DNA from: an uncultured Lachnospiraceae bacterium | GTDB taxonomy: Bacteria; Bacillota; Clostridia; Lachnospirales; Lachnospiraceae | Assembly (NCBI GenBank): GCA_910589195.1 | Contig: CAJUTC010000010.1 | Coordinates: forward strand, 19,246 to 83,245 | Length of the DNA: 64,000 nt | Reading direction: 5' to 3' | Shown here: one piece after another, positions 44,151 to 53,397 of the stretch | Position numbering within the stretch: position 1 is the stretch's first letter | Layout: every line of letters begins with the position of its first letter | The notes under the pieces: generated by a model | Told to the model about the DNA's origin: nothing | Databases searched by the model: none | The model's input: the letters and a program-made list of their open reading frames with translations, nothing else | Translations under genes and position numbers: made by a program

Positions 44151-45710
44151 ATGAAATTAAATGTGATTTTTAGGAATGCCCGGTGTGCCGTTTTGGAATG
44201 TGCGGACGGCAGCATATTTTATCTGGATCAGCCAGCAGAGGTCTTTGTAAACGGGGAAAAGAAATTTGATACGGATCATGTGATTTTCAGCTTGTACGGT
44301 CTGGCTCCTCAGACCATGTACCATGTGGAATTAAAAAGGGACGGGAGCTTGTTAGGCGAAGCGCTGTTTACTACGGAATATGAATTTGTTACATTAAACG
44401 TAAACCAGTTTGGAGCAAAAGGGGACGGTGTAAGCGATGACACCCACTTTATTCAGGCAGCTATTATGGCCTGCCCCAAAAACAGCCGTGTATTAATTCC
44501 GAAGGGAACGTATCGAATTACGTCGCTGTTTTTAAAAGATGATTTGAACCTTGAGCTGGAATCTGGAGCCACGCTTTTAGCCTATACGGATCGGGAGCGG
44601 TTCCCGGTGTTTCCACCATTGGTGCAAAGCTATGATGAAAGGGGGGAATACATTCTGGGAACCTGGGAGGGGAATCCCCTTCCTATGTTTTCCGGAATTA
44701 TTACTGGTATAAATGTTAAAAATGTGGTAATCTATGGGGGCGGAATATTAGACGGGCAGGCTAGCTTTGAAGAAGGGAACTGGTGGCCGAATCACAGAGT
44801 AATGAAGACTGCCTTCCGGCCCAGGATGGTTTTTCTGAACCATTGTGAGAATGTGGTGATGCAGGGTCTTACAGTGAAAAATAGTCCATCCTGGAACATT
44901 CATCCATTTTTTTCTAATCATTTGCGTTTTTTGGATATGGAAGTACGAAATCCCAAGGTATCACCAAATACCGACGGTTTGGATCCGGAATCCTGCCGGG
45001 ACTTGGAAGTGGCTGGATTGTATTTTTCACTGGGAGATGATTGCGTCGCGGTAAAATCCGGTAAAATTTATATGGGAAAAACTTACCAGACCCCTTCCCA
45101 GGATATCTGTATCCGGCAGTGCTGCATGAGGGACGGTCATGGTTCCGTTACTATAGGGAGCGAGATGGCAGGAGGAGTAAAGAACCTGATCGTAAAGGAC
45201 TGCCTGTTCCAGAATACGGACCGGGGCCTTCGGATTAAAACCAGGCGGGGCCGGGGGAAGGATGCTGTGGTAGAAGGGATTCTGTTTGACCATATCCGGA
45301 TGGATCATGTGATGACGCCGTTTGTGGTAAATAGTTTTTATTACTGCGATCCGGACGGCCATACCGAGTATGTAAAAACAAAGGAACCCCTAAAGGTGGA
45401 CGAGAGGACTCCCCAAATCCGCTCCCTTACGTTTCGGAATATCCAGGCGGAAAACTGTCATGTGGCGGCTGCATTCCTGTATGGTCTGCCAGAACAAAAA
45501 ATCGGTCAGGTAAAAATGGAACACATCCGTGTCACCTATGCGCCAGATGCGAAAGCAGATATTCCAGCTATGATGGAAGGCGTGGAGCCCATGGCAAAAC
45601 AGGGGATTTATATCAATAACGTAAACAATCTGATTTTAAATGATGTGTCAGTAGAAGGCCAGGATGGAGCAGCAATTACACTGGAAAATATTGAACAATT
45701 AGAATCTTGA
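44151..45710 (+). CDS. GH28 polygalacturonase
   Basis: A 519-residue enzyme without signal peptide. A short beta-sandwich N-terminal domain (about residues 1-85) is followed by a right-handed beta-helix beginning FGAKGDGVSDDTHFIQAA. The GH28 catalytic set is complete: NTDG (near 274), GDDC (near 296), GHG (near 327) and RIKT (near 362). The absence of a signal peptide and the N-terminal domain suit an intracellular exo-acting polygalacturonase trimming imported galacturonides. It fits the GH105 enzyme and ABC importer of the same locus. Confidence 0.94.
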   Translation: MKLNVIFRNARCAVLECADGSIFYLDQPAEVFVNGEKKFDTDHVIFSLYGLAPQTMYHVELKRDGSLLGEALFTTEYEFVTLNVNQFGAKGDGVSDDTHFIQAAIMACPKNSRVLIPKGTYRITSLFLKDDLNLELESGATLLAYTDRERFPVFPPLVQSYDERGEYILGTWEGNPLPMFSGIITGINVKNVVIYGGGILDGQASFEEGNWWPNHRVMKTAFRPRMVFLNHCENVVMQGLTVKNSPSWNIHPFFSNHLRFLDMEVRNPKVSPNTDGLDPESCRDLEVAGLYFSLGDDCVAVKSGKIYMGKTYQTPSQDICIRQCCMRDGHGSVTIGSEMAGGVKNLIVKDCLFQNTDRGLRIKTRRGRGKDAVVEGILFDHIRMDHVMTPFVVNSFYYCDPDGHTEYVKTKEPLKVDERTPQIRSLTFRNIQAENCHVAAAFLYGLPEQKIGQVKMEHIRVTYAPDAKADIPAMMEGVEPMAKQGIYINNVNNLILNDVSVEGQDGAAITLENIEQLES

Positions 45711-45797
45711 CAAAATGAAACTGCGCTTTTCGTGAGAGGGCGGCAGCAAGAAAAGGAATGAAGCAGATAGTTTGTTTGGCAGAAAGAGGGAGAGGTT

Positions 45798-46808
45798 GTG
45801 GCTGTTACAATTAAGGATATTGCAAGAGCAGCCGGTGTTTCTTATTCTACGGTTTCAAGGGCATTAAATGGAATTGGTTCGGGAAATAACGAAAGGCGGC
45901 AGAAAATAATTAAAATCGCAGAGGAAATGGGGTACATGCCAAATCAGGCGGCAATTAACCTGAAATTAAGCCGCTCTTATAACATAGGTCTTTATTTTTC
46001 CACCATCAGCAAAATGTCGTCGCCATTTGTGCTTCATGAAGTGCTGATGGGGGTGTACAATATTACCGGAAGCCAGTATAATGTAGTGGTAAAGGGAATT
46101 GATATGCACAAGCCAGGGAGCTTAAACCCCAGTTTTTTTGATGGGATTATTGTGTTGTCCCAGAGAAATGAAGATATTCTGTTTATTGAAGAGGTTCATG
46201 ATAAAGAAATTCCCATGGTAATTATCTGCCGTACCGTATTTTTTGACGCGCCCAATGTAACCACAGACGAAGCAGAGGCCATGGGGAAGGCTATGGATCT
46301 CTTGCTTCAAAACGGCCATCGGAAGATCTGTGTCATTGAGGGCAACGCAAATTTAGATTCTACAAAGGAGCGCCGCAAAGGATGGCGGGTTTCCATGTTA
46401 CGGCACGGGCTGGATCCGGATAAGATTCCGGTTTATCAAGGAAACTACCGCTACACCAGCGGATATCAGGCCACCCATCAAATCCTTGCGAAACCAGAAC
46501 TTCCTACCGCTATTCTCTGCTTTAATGACGAGATGGCATTTGGAGCAAGGAATGCGATTTATGAACACGGTCTGACAGTACCAGAGGATATATCTTTAGT
46601 CGGCTTTGATAATTGGGATTTGTCTGGCTATGCTAATATGCGGTTAACTACAGTCGAACGGAATATGGGCGAGATTGCCAAGGAAGGCACCAGAGTGCTG
46701 CTTAGGAGGTTAGATGAGGGTATTATTGACAACAGCAGGATTTATCTGGAAAATAAGTTAATTGTGCGGGAAACGGTGCGGGATCTGAATGCCCGATCTG
46801 TTTGCTGA
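45798..46808 (+). CDS. LacI family transcriptional regulator
   Basis: A 336-residue regulator. The N-terminal LacI helix-turn-helix and hinge are VTIKDIARAAGVSYSTVSRALNG. The periplasmic-binding-protein-like effector domain runs from about residue 60 to 330 (ILCFNDEMAFGARNA, ISLVGFDNWDLSGY). The start is GTG 45798 behind GGGAGAGG. It is the last gene of the pectin locus and likely controls it through the operator-like palindromes at 39858-39918; the effector is probably a uronate or oligosaccharide (inference). Confidence 0.93.
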   Translation: MAVTIKDIARAAGVSYSTVSRALNGIGSGNNERRQKIIKIAEEMGYMPNQAAINLKLSRSYNIGLYFSTISKMSSPFVLHEVLMGVYNITGSQYNVVVKGIDMHKPGSLNPSFFDGIIVLSQRNEDILFIEEVHDKEIPMVIICRTVFFDAPNVTTDEAEAMGKAMDLLLQNGHRKICVIEGNANLDSTKERRKGWRVSMLRHGLDPDKIPVYQGNYRYTSGYQATHQILAKPELPTAILCFNDEMAFGARNAIYEHGLTVPEDISLVGFDNWDLSGYANMRLTTVERNMGEIAKEGTRVLLRRLDEGIIDNSRIYLENKLIVRETVRDLNARSVC

Positions 46809-46842
46809 AAAATTCCCCTATGAGGACAAGGAGGAAAGTGTT

Positions 46843-47367
46843 GTGAAGCAAGTAGAAGATTATGTAAGAAGCATACCGGATTTTCCGGAACCTGGAATTA
46901 TTTTTCGGGATGTAACCACGATTTTGCAGGATGCTGACGGTCTGCATTTGGCGATTGATAAACTGATCGAAATGGTAAGCGATGTGGACTTTGATCTGGT
47001 GGTAGGCCCGGAGTCAAGGGGCTTTATCTTTGGAGTCCCTGTAGCGTATGCACTGCATAAAGGGTTCGTCCCGGTTCGGAAAAAGGGGAAACTTCCTTGT
47101 GAAACTATCGCCGCGGAATACGATTTGGAGTATGGAAGTGCAGTGATCGAGATGCATAAGGATTCAATCCAGCCAGGCCAAAAGGTGGTAATTGTTGATG
47201 ATTTAATTGCTACTGGCGGGACAATTGAAGCGATCACAAAGCTGGTGGAGCAGTTAGGCGGCCAGGTAGTTAAGATTTGCTTTGTCATGGAGCTGGCAGG
47301 CCTGAAAGGACGGGAAAAATTAAAGAATTACGGGGTAGATTCTGTCATCGTTTATGAGGGGAAATAA
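46843..47367 (+). CDS. apt: Adenine phosphoribosyltransferase
   Basis: A 174-residue purine-salvage enzyme forming AMP from adenine and PRPP. GIIFRDVTTIL, GPESRGFIFGVPVAYALHKGF and the PRPP-binding VVIVDDLIATGGT are diagnostic. GTG 46843 is chosen because AAGGAGG lies 8 bp before it and the product has the standard length; an ATG at 46789 would overlap the LacI gene. The apt/relA neighbourhood is conserved in Firmicutes, here with one gene between. Confidence 0.95.
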   Translation: MKQVEDYVRSIPDFPEPGIIFRDVTTILQDADGLHLAIDKLIEMVSDVDFDLVVGPESRGFIFGVPVAYALHKGFVPVRKKGKLPCETIAAEYDLEYGSAVIEMHKDSIQPGQKVVIVDDLIATGGTIEAITKLVEQLGGQVVKICFVMELAGLKGREKLKNYGVDSVIVYEGK

Positions 47368-47392
47368 GGAAGAAGATTTGACAGATGCTGGG

Positions 47393-47424
47393 AAAAGCCG
47401 GTGCAGGAAAAGGCATCGGCTTTT
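47393..47424 (+). terminator. Terminator of apt
   Basis: AAAAGCCGGTGC and GCATCGGCTTTT form a 12-bp stem with one wobble, an 8-base loop and a T-rich end. Confidence 0.85.
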
Positions 47425-47451
47425 CTTGGCTTATAGGTGCGCCCTATCAAT

Positions 47452-47575
47452 CAAAACAATCCCGGGATGCGGCTCTGAGCTAAGGAAGTATGGCTGCTGA
47501 CACAGCTGCTCTCCGGCGCGCGAGTCCGGTTTGTCAGCCCCGGTGTTTTCATATAGGAAAGCTCCTGGGCTTTCC
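47452..47575 (+). other. GC-rich structured intergenic stretch, unidentified
   Basis: Between the apt terminator and the MBL gene lies a stretch with several possible stems: GCTGACA/TGTCAGC-like arms (47493-47499 with 47538-47543), CCGG(CGCGCGAGT)CCGG at 47512-47528, and GGAAAGC/GCTTTCC (47558-47564 with 47570-47576). It is more GC-rich than its flanks. No ORF, tRNA or riboswitch class that I know fits; it may be an RNA leader of the next gene. Confidence 0.35.
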
Positions 47576-47618
47576 CACGCCAAAAAACGTGTATGCTGTA
47601 ATTTAGAGAGGGATGACT

Positions 47619-48485
47619 ATGATAAAAATTTTAACGCTTATGGATAATGGGTGTTCAGGAAATCAGGCGTTAACGGCAGGCCATGGTCTGTCTTTTTATA
47701 TTCAAACGGATTCGGCAAAACTTATGTTTGATTTCGGCCCTGGCCCGGAAACTTGGGAAAACGGAAGGAGGATGAATGTTTCGTTTCAAGAAATTCAATA
47801 TGGAATATTCAGCCATAGTCACTATGACCATAGCTGCGGTTTTTTATGTGCAGAAGCATACAAGATGACCGGAGCGACGGCTGTTTACGGAACGGAAGCT
47901 TCTTTTTTTCAGACCAAGTATTCAGCAGGAGAAGGGGGGATGGGAAGAAGTGTTTACACTTATATGGGCTGTGGCTTTTCGAAGGAATACGTTGCGTCCC
48001 ATACCAAGAAAATCTTAGTATGCGACCAGATGTTACAATTATTTGATGGCTGCTGGGCAATAGGAAATTTTGAAAGAAGCTGTTTGTGGGAGCAAATTCC
48101 TGGGAAATATGTAAAGGAAGAGGGTTCCCGAATGGTGCCGGATTTATTTGAGGATGAAATCTGTCTGGCAATGGAACTGACAAATAAGGAAGACCGGGAG
48201 GAAAAAAGCCTTGCGCTGATTGCGGGGTGCAGCCATCCGGGGATCGTAAATATGGTAAAAACCGTAGGAAAACGGCTGTCTATGCCGGTGCGGATTGTAA
48301 TTGGGGGGATTCATTTGTCAAATGCCGCTGATGAACGGATTGAAAAAACTGTGATGGAGCTAAAGGCCATGGGAGTGAAGGAAGCGGCATTTAATCACTG
48401 TTCAGGAAGCCGTTTAGAACCGTTTTTAACAGCCTGCGGAATCCGAAATATCCGTCTTAAGACGGGGGATTGCCTGTGTTTGTGA
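47619..48485 (+). CDS. MBL-fold metallohydrolase (DHPP-type)
   Basis: A 288-residue metallo-beta-lactamase-fold protein. It has the metal motif HSHYDHSCG near residue 69, GCSHPGIVNMV near 206, and GGIHLSNA. This matches the MBL branch annotated as 7,8-dihydropterin-6-methyl-4-(beta-D-ribofuranosyl)-aminobenzene-5'-phosphate synthase-like, known from methanogens; in bacteria the function is not established. The ATG at 47619 is preferred to 47613 because the GAGAGGG site needs the extra spacing. It lies between apt and relA. Confidence 0.85.
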   Translation: MIKILTLMDNGCSGNQALTAGHGLSFYIQTDSAKLMFDFGPGPETWENGRRMNVSFQEIQYGIFSHSHYDHSCGFLCAEAYKMTGATAVYGTEASFFQTKYSAGEGGMGRSVYTYMGCGFSKEYVASHTKKILVCDQMLQLFDGCWAIGNFERSCLWEQIPGKYVKEEGSRMVPDLFEDEICLAMELTNKEDREEKSLALIAGCSHPGIVNMVKTVGKRLSMPVRIVIGGIHLSNAADERIEKTVMELKAMGVKEAAFNHCSGSRLEPFLTACGIRNIRLKTGDCLCL

Positions 48486-48492
48486 CTTTTAC

Positions 48493-48521
48493 TTGCTTTT
48501 TTTGGCGAATAAAACTATAAT
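48493..48521 (+). promoter_or_regulatory. Predicted sigma-A promoter of relA
   Basis: TTGCTT (48493-48498), a 17-bp spacer and TATAAT (48516-48521), 64 bp upstream of the relA ATG. Confidence 0.6.
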
Positions 48522-48585
48522 GTGTAATAAATATTCTACGAAACCGCTACGTTTATTTTAATGGAGAGGACAGGGAGGTATTCAA

Positions 48586-50868
48586 ATGGCAGAAAAAGAT
48601 AACAGGGAAAAACTGGATATCGAACTGGAAGCACCGGCTTCATTTACCAGTCCAGAAACATTATATGCAGATTTGATTAAGGGAATACGTAGGTATCACC
48701 CGTCTGATGATATCAGTATGATTGAGAAGGCATACCAGGTTGCTGATCAAGCTCATAAAGAGCAGAAGCGTAAATCAGGTGAGCCCTATATTATCCACCC
48801 GTTATGTGTGGCTATTATACTGGCGGATTTGCAGATGGATAAGGAAACTATCGCGGCGTCCATCCTCCATGATGTGGTGGAAGACACGGTAATGACCTTA
48901 GAGGAGCTTCGGGATGAGTTTGGAGGAGAAGTGGCACTGTTAGTAGACGGCGTTACGAAACTGACACAGCTCTCCTGGTCGGCAGACAAGGTGGAGCTTC
49001 AAGCCGAAAATCTGCGGAAGATGTTTTTGGCTATGGCAAAAGATATTCGTGTGATCCTGATTAAACTTGCAGACCGTCTTCACAATATGCGTACGTTACA
49101 GTTCCAGACCCCGGCCAAACAAAAGGAAAAGGCAAGGGAAACTATGGATATTTATTCGCCCATTGCGCATCGTCTGGGAATTTCAAAAATTAAAGTGGAA
49201 TTGGATGATCTGTCTTTAATGTATCTGGAACCGGATGTGTATTTGGATCTTTCAGAAAAGATTTCCTTGCGCAAAGATGCAAGGGAGGATTTTGTAAATC
49301 AGATTGTAAGCGAAGTTATGCAGCATATGAAAGATGCCGATATTGTGGCAAAAGTAGACGGAAGGGTAAAGCATTTTTTCAGTATTTACCGGAAGATGGT
49401 TAATCAAAATAAGACGTTGGATCAGATTTATGATTTGTTTGCGGTGCGTATTGTGGTGGAATCCGTAAAAGACTGTTATGGGGCTCTTGGCGTGATACAT
49501 GAATTGTATAAACCGATTCCTGGGCGTTTTAAAGATTACATTGCTATGCCGAAACCAAATATGTACCAGTCGCTTCACACAACCTTAATCGGAAGCGGCG
49601 GGCAGCCGTTTGAGATACAGATCCGTACCTTTGAAATGCACCGGACAGCAGAGTATGGAATCGCTGCCCATTGGAAATATAAAGAAAGCGGAAGCGGCCA
49701 AGTGGCGGCAGGAAGCGAGGAGGCAAAGCTAAGCTGGCTGCGCCAGATTTTAGAGTGGCAGAGGGAAACCGACGATTCAAAAGAGTTTTTAAATTTAATT
49801 AAAAGCGACTTGAATATGTTTTCTGATACGGTTTACTGTTTTACCCCTTCTGGGGATGTAAAGGATCTTCCAAGCGGATCGACTCCCATTGATTTTGCCT
49901 ACGCTATCCACAGTGCAGTAGGAAATAAGATGGTAGGCGCCCGGGTAAATGGGAAGCTGGTGAATATTGACTATGAGATTCAAAATGGAGACCGGATTGA
50001 AGTCATTACCTCCCAGAACTCCAAAGGCCCAAGCAGGGACTGGCTAAAGCTGGTAAAAAGCACCCAGGCCAAGAATAAGATTAACCAGTGGTTTAAGACG
50101 GAGCTGAAAGAAGATAATATTATCCGGGGCAAGGATATGATTGACCGCTACTGTAAGGCAAAGGGGATTAATTTTTCCGATATCAGCAAACCGGAATATA
50201 TGGAAAAGGTAATGAGCCGATATGCGTTCCGGGATTGGGATTCGGTCTTGGCGTCCATTGGCCATGGCGGCCTGAAAGAGGGCCAGGTAATCAATAAGAT
50301 GCTGGAGGAGCGGGAGAAGAAGCGGAAAAAGGAGATTACAGATACCAGCATCCTCCATGAACTGACGGACATGACTGGAAAGCCTCCGGAAATTTCCAAA
50401 CGTTCCAAAAGCGGCATTGTAGTAAAAGGGATCCATGATTTGGCTGTGCGTTTTTCCAAATGCTGCAGCCCGGTTCCGGGAGATGAGATTGTAGGATTTG
50501 TAACCCGTGGCCGTGGGATTTCCATTCACCGGACAGACTGCATTAATATGCTGAACCTTCCGGAAGATGAGCGTGCCAGGCTGATTGACGCAGAATGGCA
50601 GAAGACAGAAACAGACAGTACAAGCGCCACATACAGTACAGAAATTAAAGTTTATGCCAATAACCGGATTGGCCTGTTTGTGGATATTTCGAAGGTATTT
50701 ACGGAACGGCAGATCGATATTACATCGATTAATGTGCGGACCAGCAAACAGGGAAACGCCACGATCACCATGGCCTTTGATATCCATGGGGTAGAGGAAT
50801 TAAACCGTCTGACAGAAAAGATACGCCAGATTGACAGCGTGCTGGATATCGAACGTGCTACAGGCTGA
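48586..50868 (+). CDS. relA: Bifunctional (p)ppGpp synthetase/hydrolase RelA/SpoT
   Basis: A 760-residue stringent-response enzyme. The N-terminal HD hydrolase domain (about residues 50-200) retains ILHDVVEDT. The synthetase domain (about 240-350) has GRFKDYIAMPKPNMYQSLHT. A TGS domain (about 395-460) has CFTPSGDVKDLPSGSTPIDFAY, then zinc-finger-like CCSPVPGDEIVG and a C-terminal ACT domain. Both catalytic domains look complete, so synthesis and hydrolysis are expected. GGGAGG precedes the ATG. Confidence 0.96.
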   Translation: MAEKDNREKLDIELEAPASFTSPETLYADLIKGIRRYHPSDDISMIEKAYQVADQAHKEQKRKSGEPYIIHPLCVAIILADLQMDKETIAASILHDVVEDTVMTLEELRDEFGGEVALLVDGVTKLTQLSWSADKVELQAENLRKMFLAMAKDIRVILIKLADRLHNMRTLQFQTPAKQKEKARETMDIYSPIAHRLGISKIKVELDDLSLMYLEPDVYLDLSEKISLRKDAREDFVNQIVSEVMQHMKDADIVAKVDGRVKHFFSIYRKMVNQNKTLDQIYDLFAVRIVVESVKDCYGALGVIHELYKPIPGRFKDYIAMPKPNMYQSLHTTLIGSGGQPFEIQIRTFEMHRTAEYGIAAHWKYKESGSGQVAAGSEEAKLSWLRQILEWQRETDDSKEFLNLIKSDLNMFSDTVYCFTPSGDVKDLPSGSTPIDFAYAIHSAVGNKMVGARVNGKLVNIDYEIQNGDRIEVITSQNSKGPSRDWLKLVKSTQAKNKINQWFKTELKEDNIIRGKDMIDRYCKAKGINFSDISKPEYMEKVMSRYAFRDWDSVLASIGHGGLKEGQVINKMLEEREKKRKKEITDTSILHELTDMTGKPPEISKRSKSGIVVKGIHDLAVRFSKCCSPVPGDEIVGFVTRGRGISIHRTDCINMLNLPEDERARLIDAEWQKTETDSTSATYSTEIKVYANNRIGLFVDISKVFTERQIDITSINVRTSKQGNATITMAFDIHGVEELNRLTEKIRQIDSVLDIERATG

Positions 50869-50996
50869 TCCATATAAATAAAAGAAGAGAAAGATAAGGA
50901 ATGATACGTTTGATTCAGAAAGGCTTTCCGGGTGTTCCGGGGAGCTTTCCCTGTATCATAGGAAAATTACGGGATAAAACAGAGAGGAGAAAGAAA

Positions 50997-51641
50997 ATGG
51001 GCATGTTACAAACAATAGGGCGGGTAATCGGCATGATTGGAACCAACTGTTACCTGGTGTTTGATGAGGACACGAAGGAAGGCGTGGTGATCGATCCGGC
51101 GGATAATGCCCCATTTATTTTAAACTGGTGCAAGGAGCTTTCGGTAACTCCTGTGGCAGTGCTGCTCACCCATGGCCATGGAGATCATATTAGTGGGATT
51201 CCTGGCTTACTGCGGGCATTTCGGATTCCCGTGTACGCGGGAAAGGAGGAGGGACCCCTTTTGGCCGATCCATCCTTGAACCTTTCTGTTAATTTCGGGG
51301 CGCCAGTATCCATAAAAGAGGTTTGCGGTCTGGAGGACAACCAGGAGATTTCCCTTTTAGGGCGTTCCTGGCAGGTGATTGCCACGCCAGGCCATACATC
51401 AGGAAGCGTCTGCTATTACCTGAAAAACGAAAAGATTCTTTTTTCTGGTGATACTTTATTCTGCGAGTCTTATGGGAGAACGGATTTCCCCACAGGAAGT
51501 TCAAGGGCCCTAACCCATTCCATCCGGGAAAAGCTGTTTACCCTGCCAGAAGATGTAAAGGTATACCCAGGGCATGAGTCGGAAACTACCATTAAGCATG
51601 AGAAGCGATATAATCCATTATCCGGATACCGGGGATTTTAA
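50997..51641 (+). CDS. MBL-fold hydrolase, glyoxalase II-like
   Basis: A 214-residue metallo-beta-lactamase-fold protein with THGHGDHISG (near residue 60), ATPGHTSGSVCY, FSGDTLF and a late GHESETTI that supply the metal ligands. This is the hydroxyacylglutathione hydrolase-like group. The ATG at 50997 follows AGAGGAG; an in-frame opening to 50901 lacks a site. The relA-MBL-hemZ-hisS-aspS order is conserved in Lachnospiraceae relatives as I recall it. The substrate is unknown. Confidence 0.9.
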   Translation: MGMLQTIGRVIGMIGTNCYLVFDEDTKEGVVIDPADNAPFILNWCKELSVTPVAVLLTHGHGDHISGIPGLLRAFRIPVYAGKEEGPLLADPSLNLSVNFGAPVSIKEVCGLEDNQEISLLGRSWQVIATPGHTSGSVCYYLKNEKILFSGDTLFCESYGRTDFPTGSSRALTHSIREKLFTLPEDVKVYPGHESETTIKHEKRYNPLSGYRGF

Positions 51642-51667
51642 CCAGGCAGGAAAAGGAGAATGGATCT

Positions 51668-53290
51668 ATGGTTATCAAACTGCAGTTGGAAAATGGAGCG
51701 TTTGAGCAGGATATCCGGGAACTTTTAATGGCCTTTTACCCAGGGTCTGTTTTCCGGTATGAAGATCAGGTTTTGCCTGACCAGAAATGCAAAGAGGAGC
51801 CAGAACCAGATTTTATCGTTTCCGGACGGTTTTTGGACGGAAACACAAAATATGAACTGAAGGCAGAGCGGATTTCTGTGGCAAAAACGGAATTAGGCGG
51901 GAGCGGCAAAGCGGAAACAGGCGCCAGCAAAACCCCCTCAAAGGCACCATCAGAATGGGAATGGGAACAGGAAGAATTTAGTCCCATTATCCGAAAGGGT
52001 CTTAAGGAAGGAATGGAAAATTTGCCGTTTCCAATTGATCTTGAGAACCGCATAGACACGAAAAACAAGATGAAACGCAGGCTGTATTTTCTTTTGATGC
52101 TTGATACCAGAAAGCAGCTTCCCTGGGGGGCTTTAACAGGAATCCGTCCAGTTAAAATTCCGGAAGGGAAGTTGGCAGAAGGCTGGGATGAGGAGCGGAT
52201 TTCTTCTTACATGGAAGAGAACTATCTTACAGGAGAGAAAAAGCGGCGGCTTAGTTTCGAGATAGCAAAGGAAGAACGAAGGCTACTCCATAGCCTGGAT
52301 TACCAAAATGGCTATAGTTTATATGTAGGAATCCCCTTTTGCCCCACTACCTGCTTATACTGTTCTTTCACCTCGTACCCCATAGAAAAATGGAAGGATC
52401 GGCTGGAGGAATATCTGGATATTCTGGAAAAAGAGCTGGCGATTGTGGGGGATACAGTTTCAAATAAGGCGTTGCAGACCGTTTATATTGGCGGAGGCAC
52501 CCCCACATCCCTCCCGCCAAAGCAGTTGGAGCGGCTTCTTTGGATTCTTTCTAATCGGTTCCCATTAAAAACGGTAAAAGAATTCACAGTAGAGGCCGGA
52601 AGGCCAGACAGCATTACCAGGGAAAAGCTGCGCCTTTTAAATGAATATGGAGTGGGACGGATTTCCATCAATCCCCAGTCCATGAATCAGAAAACCCTGG
52701 ATTTAATCGGGCGGCGCCATACGGCCAGTCAGGTGGAACAAGTATTTTGGATGGCCAGGGAACAGGGGTTCCACAATATCAATATGGATTTGATTTTAGG
52801 TCTTCCGGGAGAAGCGGAAGAAGAGGTAAAGCATACGCTGGATCGGATTCATCACCTTGGGCCGGAAAGCCTGACGGTTCACTGCCTGGCCCTTAAACGG
52901 GCAGCCAGGTTAAACTTAGAGCGGGATCAGTACCGCCATTACCCGATGGCTTCCGGCCAGCAGATTGACAGTTTGTCCGGCCTTGCAGAAAATATGGCAC
53001 GCTCTATGGGAATGGTTCCTTACTATCTGTACCGCCAGAAAAATATGGCCGGGAATTTGGAAAATGTAGGATATGCGTCTAAAGATTATGGATGCCTTTA
53101 TAATATTTTGATGATGGAGGAGAAGCACACCGTAATTGGATGTGGCGCGGGAACCACCACAAAAGTTGTGATTCCAAAGGAAAACCGTGTGGAACGTTTG
53201 GAAACAATTAAAAATATTCAGGAGTATCTGCCCCGCTATCAGGAAGTGCTGGATAAAAAGACAAAATTTCTGCAATCCTTCCCCCTTTAA
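51668..53290 (+). CDS. hemZ: Coproporphyrinogen III oxidase-like radical SAM protein HemZ
   Basis: A 540-residue radical SAM protein with a roughly 170-residue N-terminal extension typical of HemZ. The SAM-cluster motif is PFCPTTCLYCSF (CxxxCxxC, near residue 225). IGGGTPTSLP, RISINPQSMN and DLILGLPGE follow as in HemN/HemZ enzymes. Members are named for oxygen-independent coproporphyrinogen oxidation, but several HemN relatives are haem chaperones or have other roles, and no other haem gene is in the window. It starts 26 bp after the MBL gene. Confidence 0.9.
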   Translation: MVIKLQLENGAFEQDIRELLMAFYPGSVFRYEDQVLPDQKCKEEPEPDFIVSGRFLDGNTKYELKAERISVAKTELGGSGKAETGASKTPSKAPSEWEWEQEEFSPIIRKGLKEGMENLPFPIDLENRIDTKNKMKRRLYFLLMLDTRKQLPWGALTGIRPVKIPEGKLAEGWDEERISSYMEENYLTGEKKRRLSFEIAKEERRLLHSLDYQNGYSLYVGIPFCPTTCLYCSFTSYPIEKWKDRLEEYLDILEKELAIVGDTVSNKALQTVYIGGGTPTSLPPKQLERLLWILSNRFPLKTVKEFTVEAGRPDSITREKLRLLNEYGVGRISINPQSMNQKTLDLIGRRHTASQVEQVFWMAREQGFHNINMDLILGLPGEAEEEVKHTLDRIHHLGPESLTVHCLALKRAARLNLERDQYRHYPMASGQQIDSLSGLAENMARSMGMVPYYLYRQKNMAGNLENVGYASKDYGCLYNILMMEEKHTVIGCGAGTTTKVVIPKENRVERLETIKNIQEYLPRYQEVLDKKTKFLQSFPL

Positions 53291-53331
53291 AGAATGGTTT
53301 TGGCAGAGTTTTTACAGTACAATAAAAGTGC

Positions 53332-53359
53332 TTGCAAATTCATCAAAGTAAGGTAAACT
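53332..53359 (+). promoter_or_regulatory. Possible promoter of hisS-aspS
   Basis: TTGCAA (53332-53337), a 16-bp spacer and TAAACT (53354-53359). The 107-bp gap is too short for a T-box leader, so tRNA-dependent control of hisS is not indicated. Confidence 0.4.
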
Positions 53360-53397
53360 ATATGATTGAAGCATTAAAATGAAATGGAGAAAAAACA

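Noticed and set aside
50044..50787. 247-codon open frame on the minus strand
   Set aside because: Antisense to the TGS/ACT part of relA; no motif.
53291..53397. T-box or other tRNA-sensing leader before hisS
   Set aside because: The gap is only 107 bp with no specifier hairpin or antiterminator.
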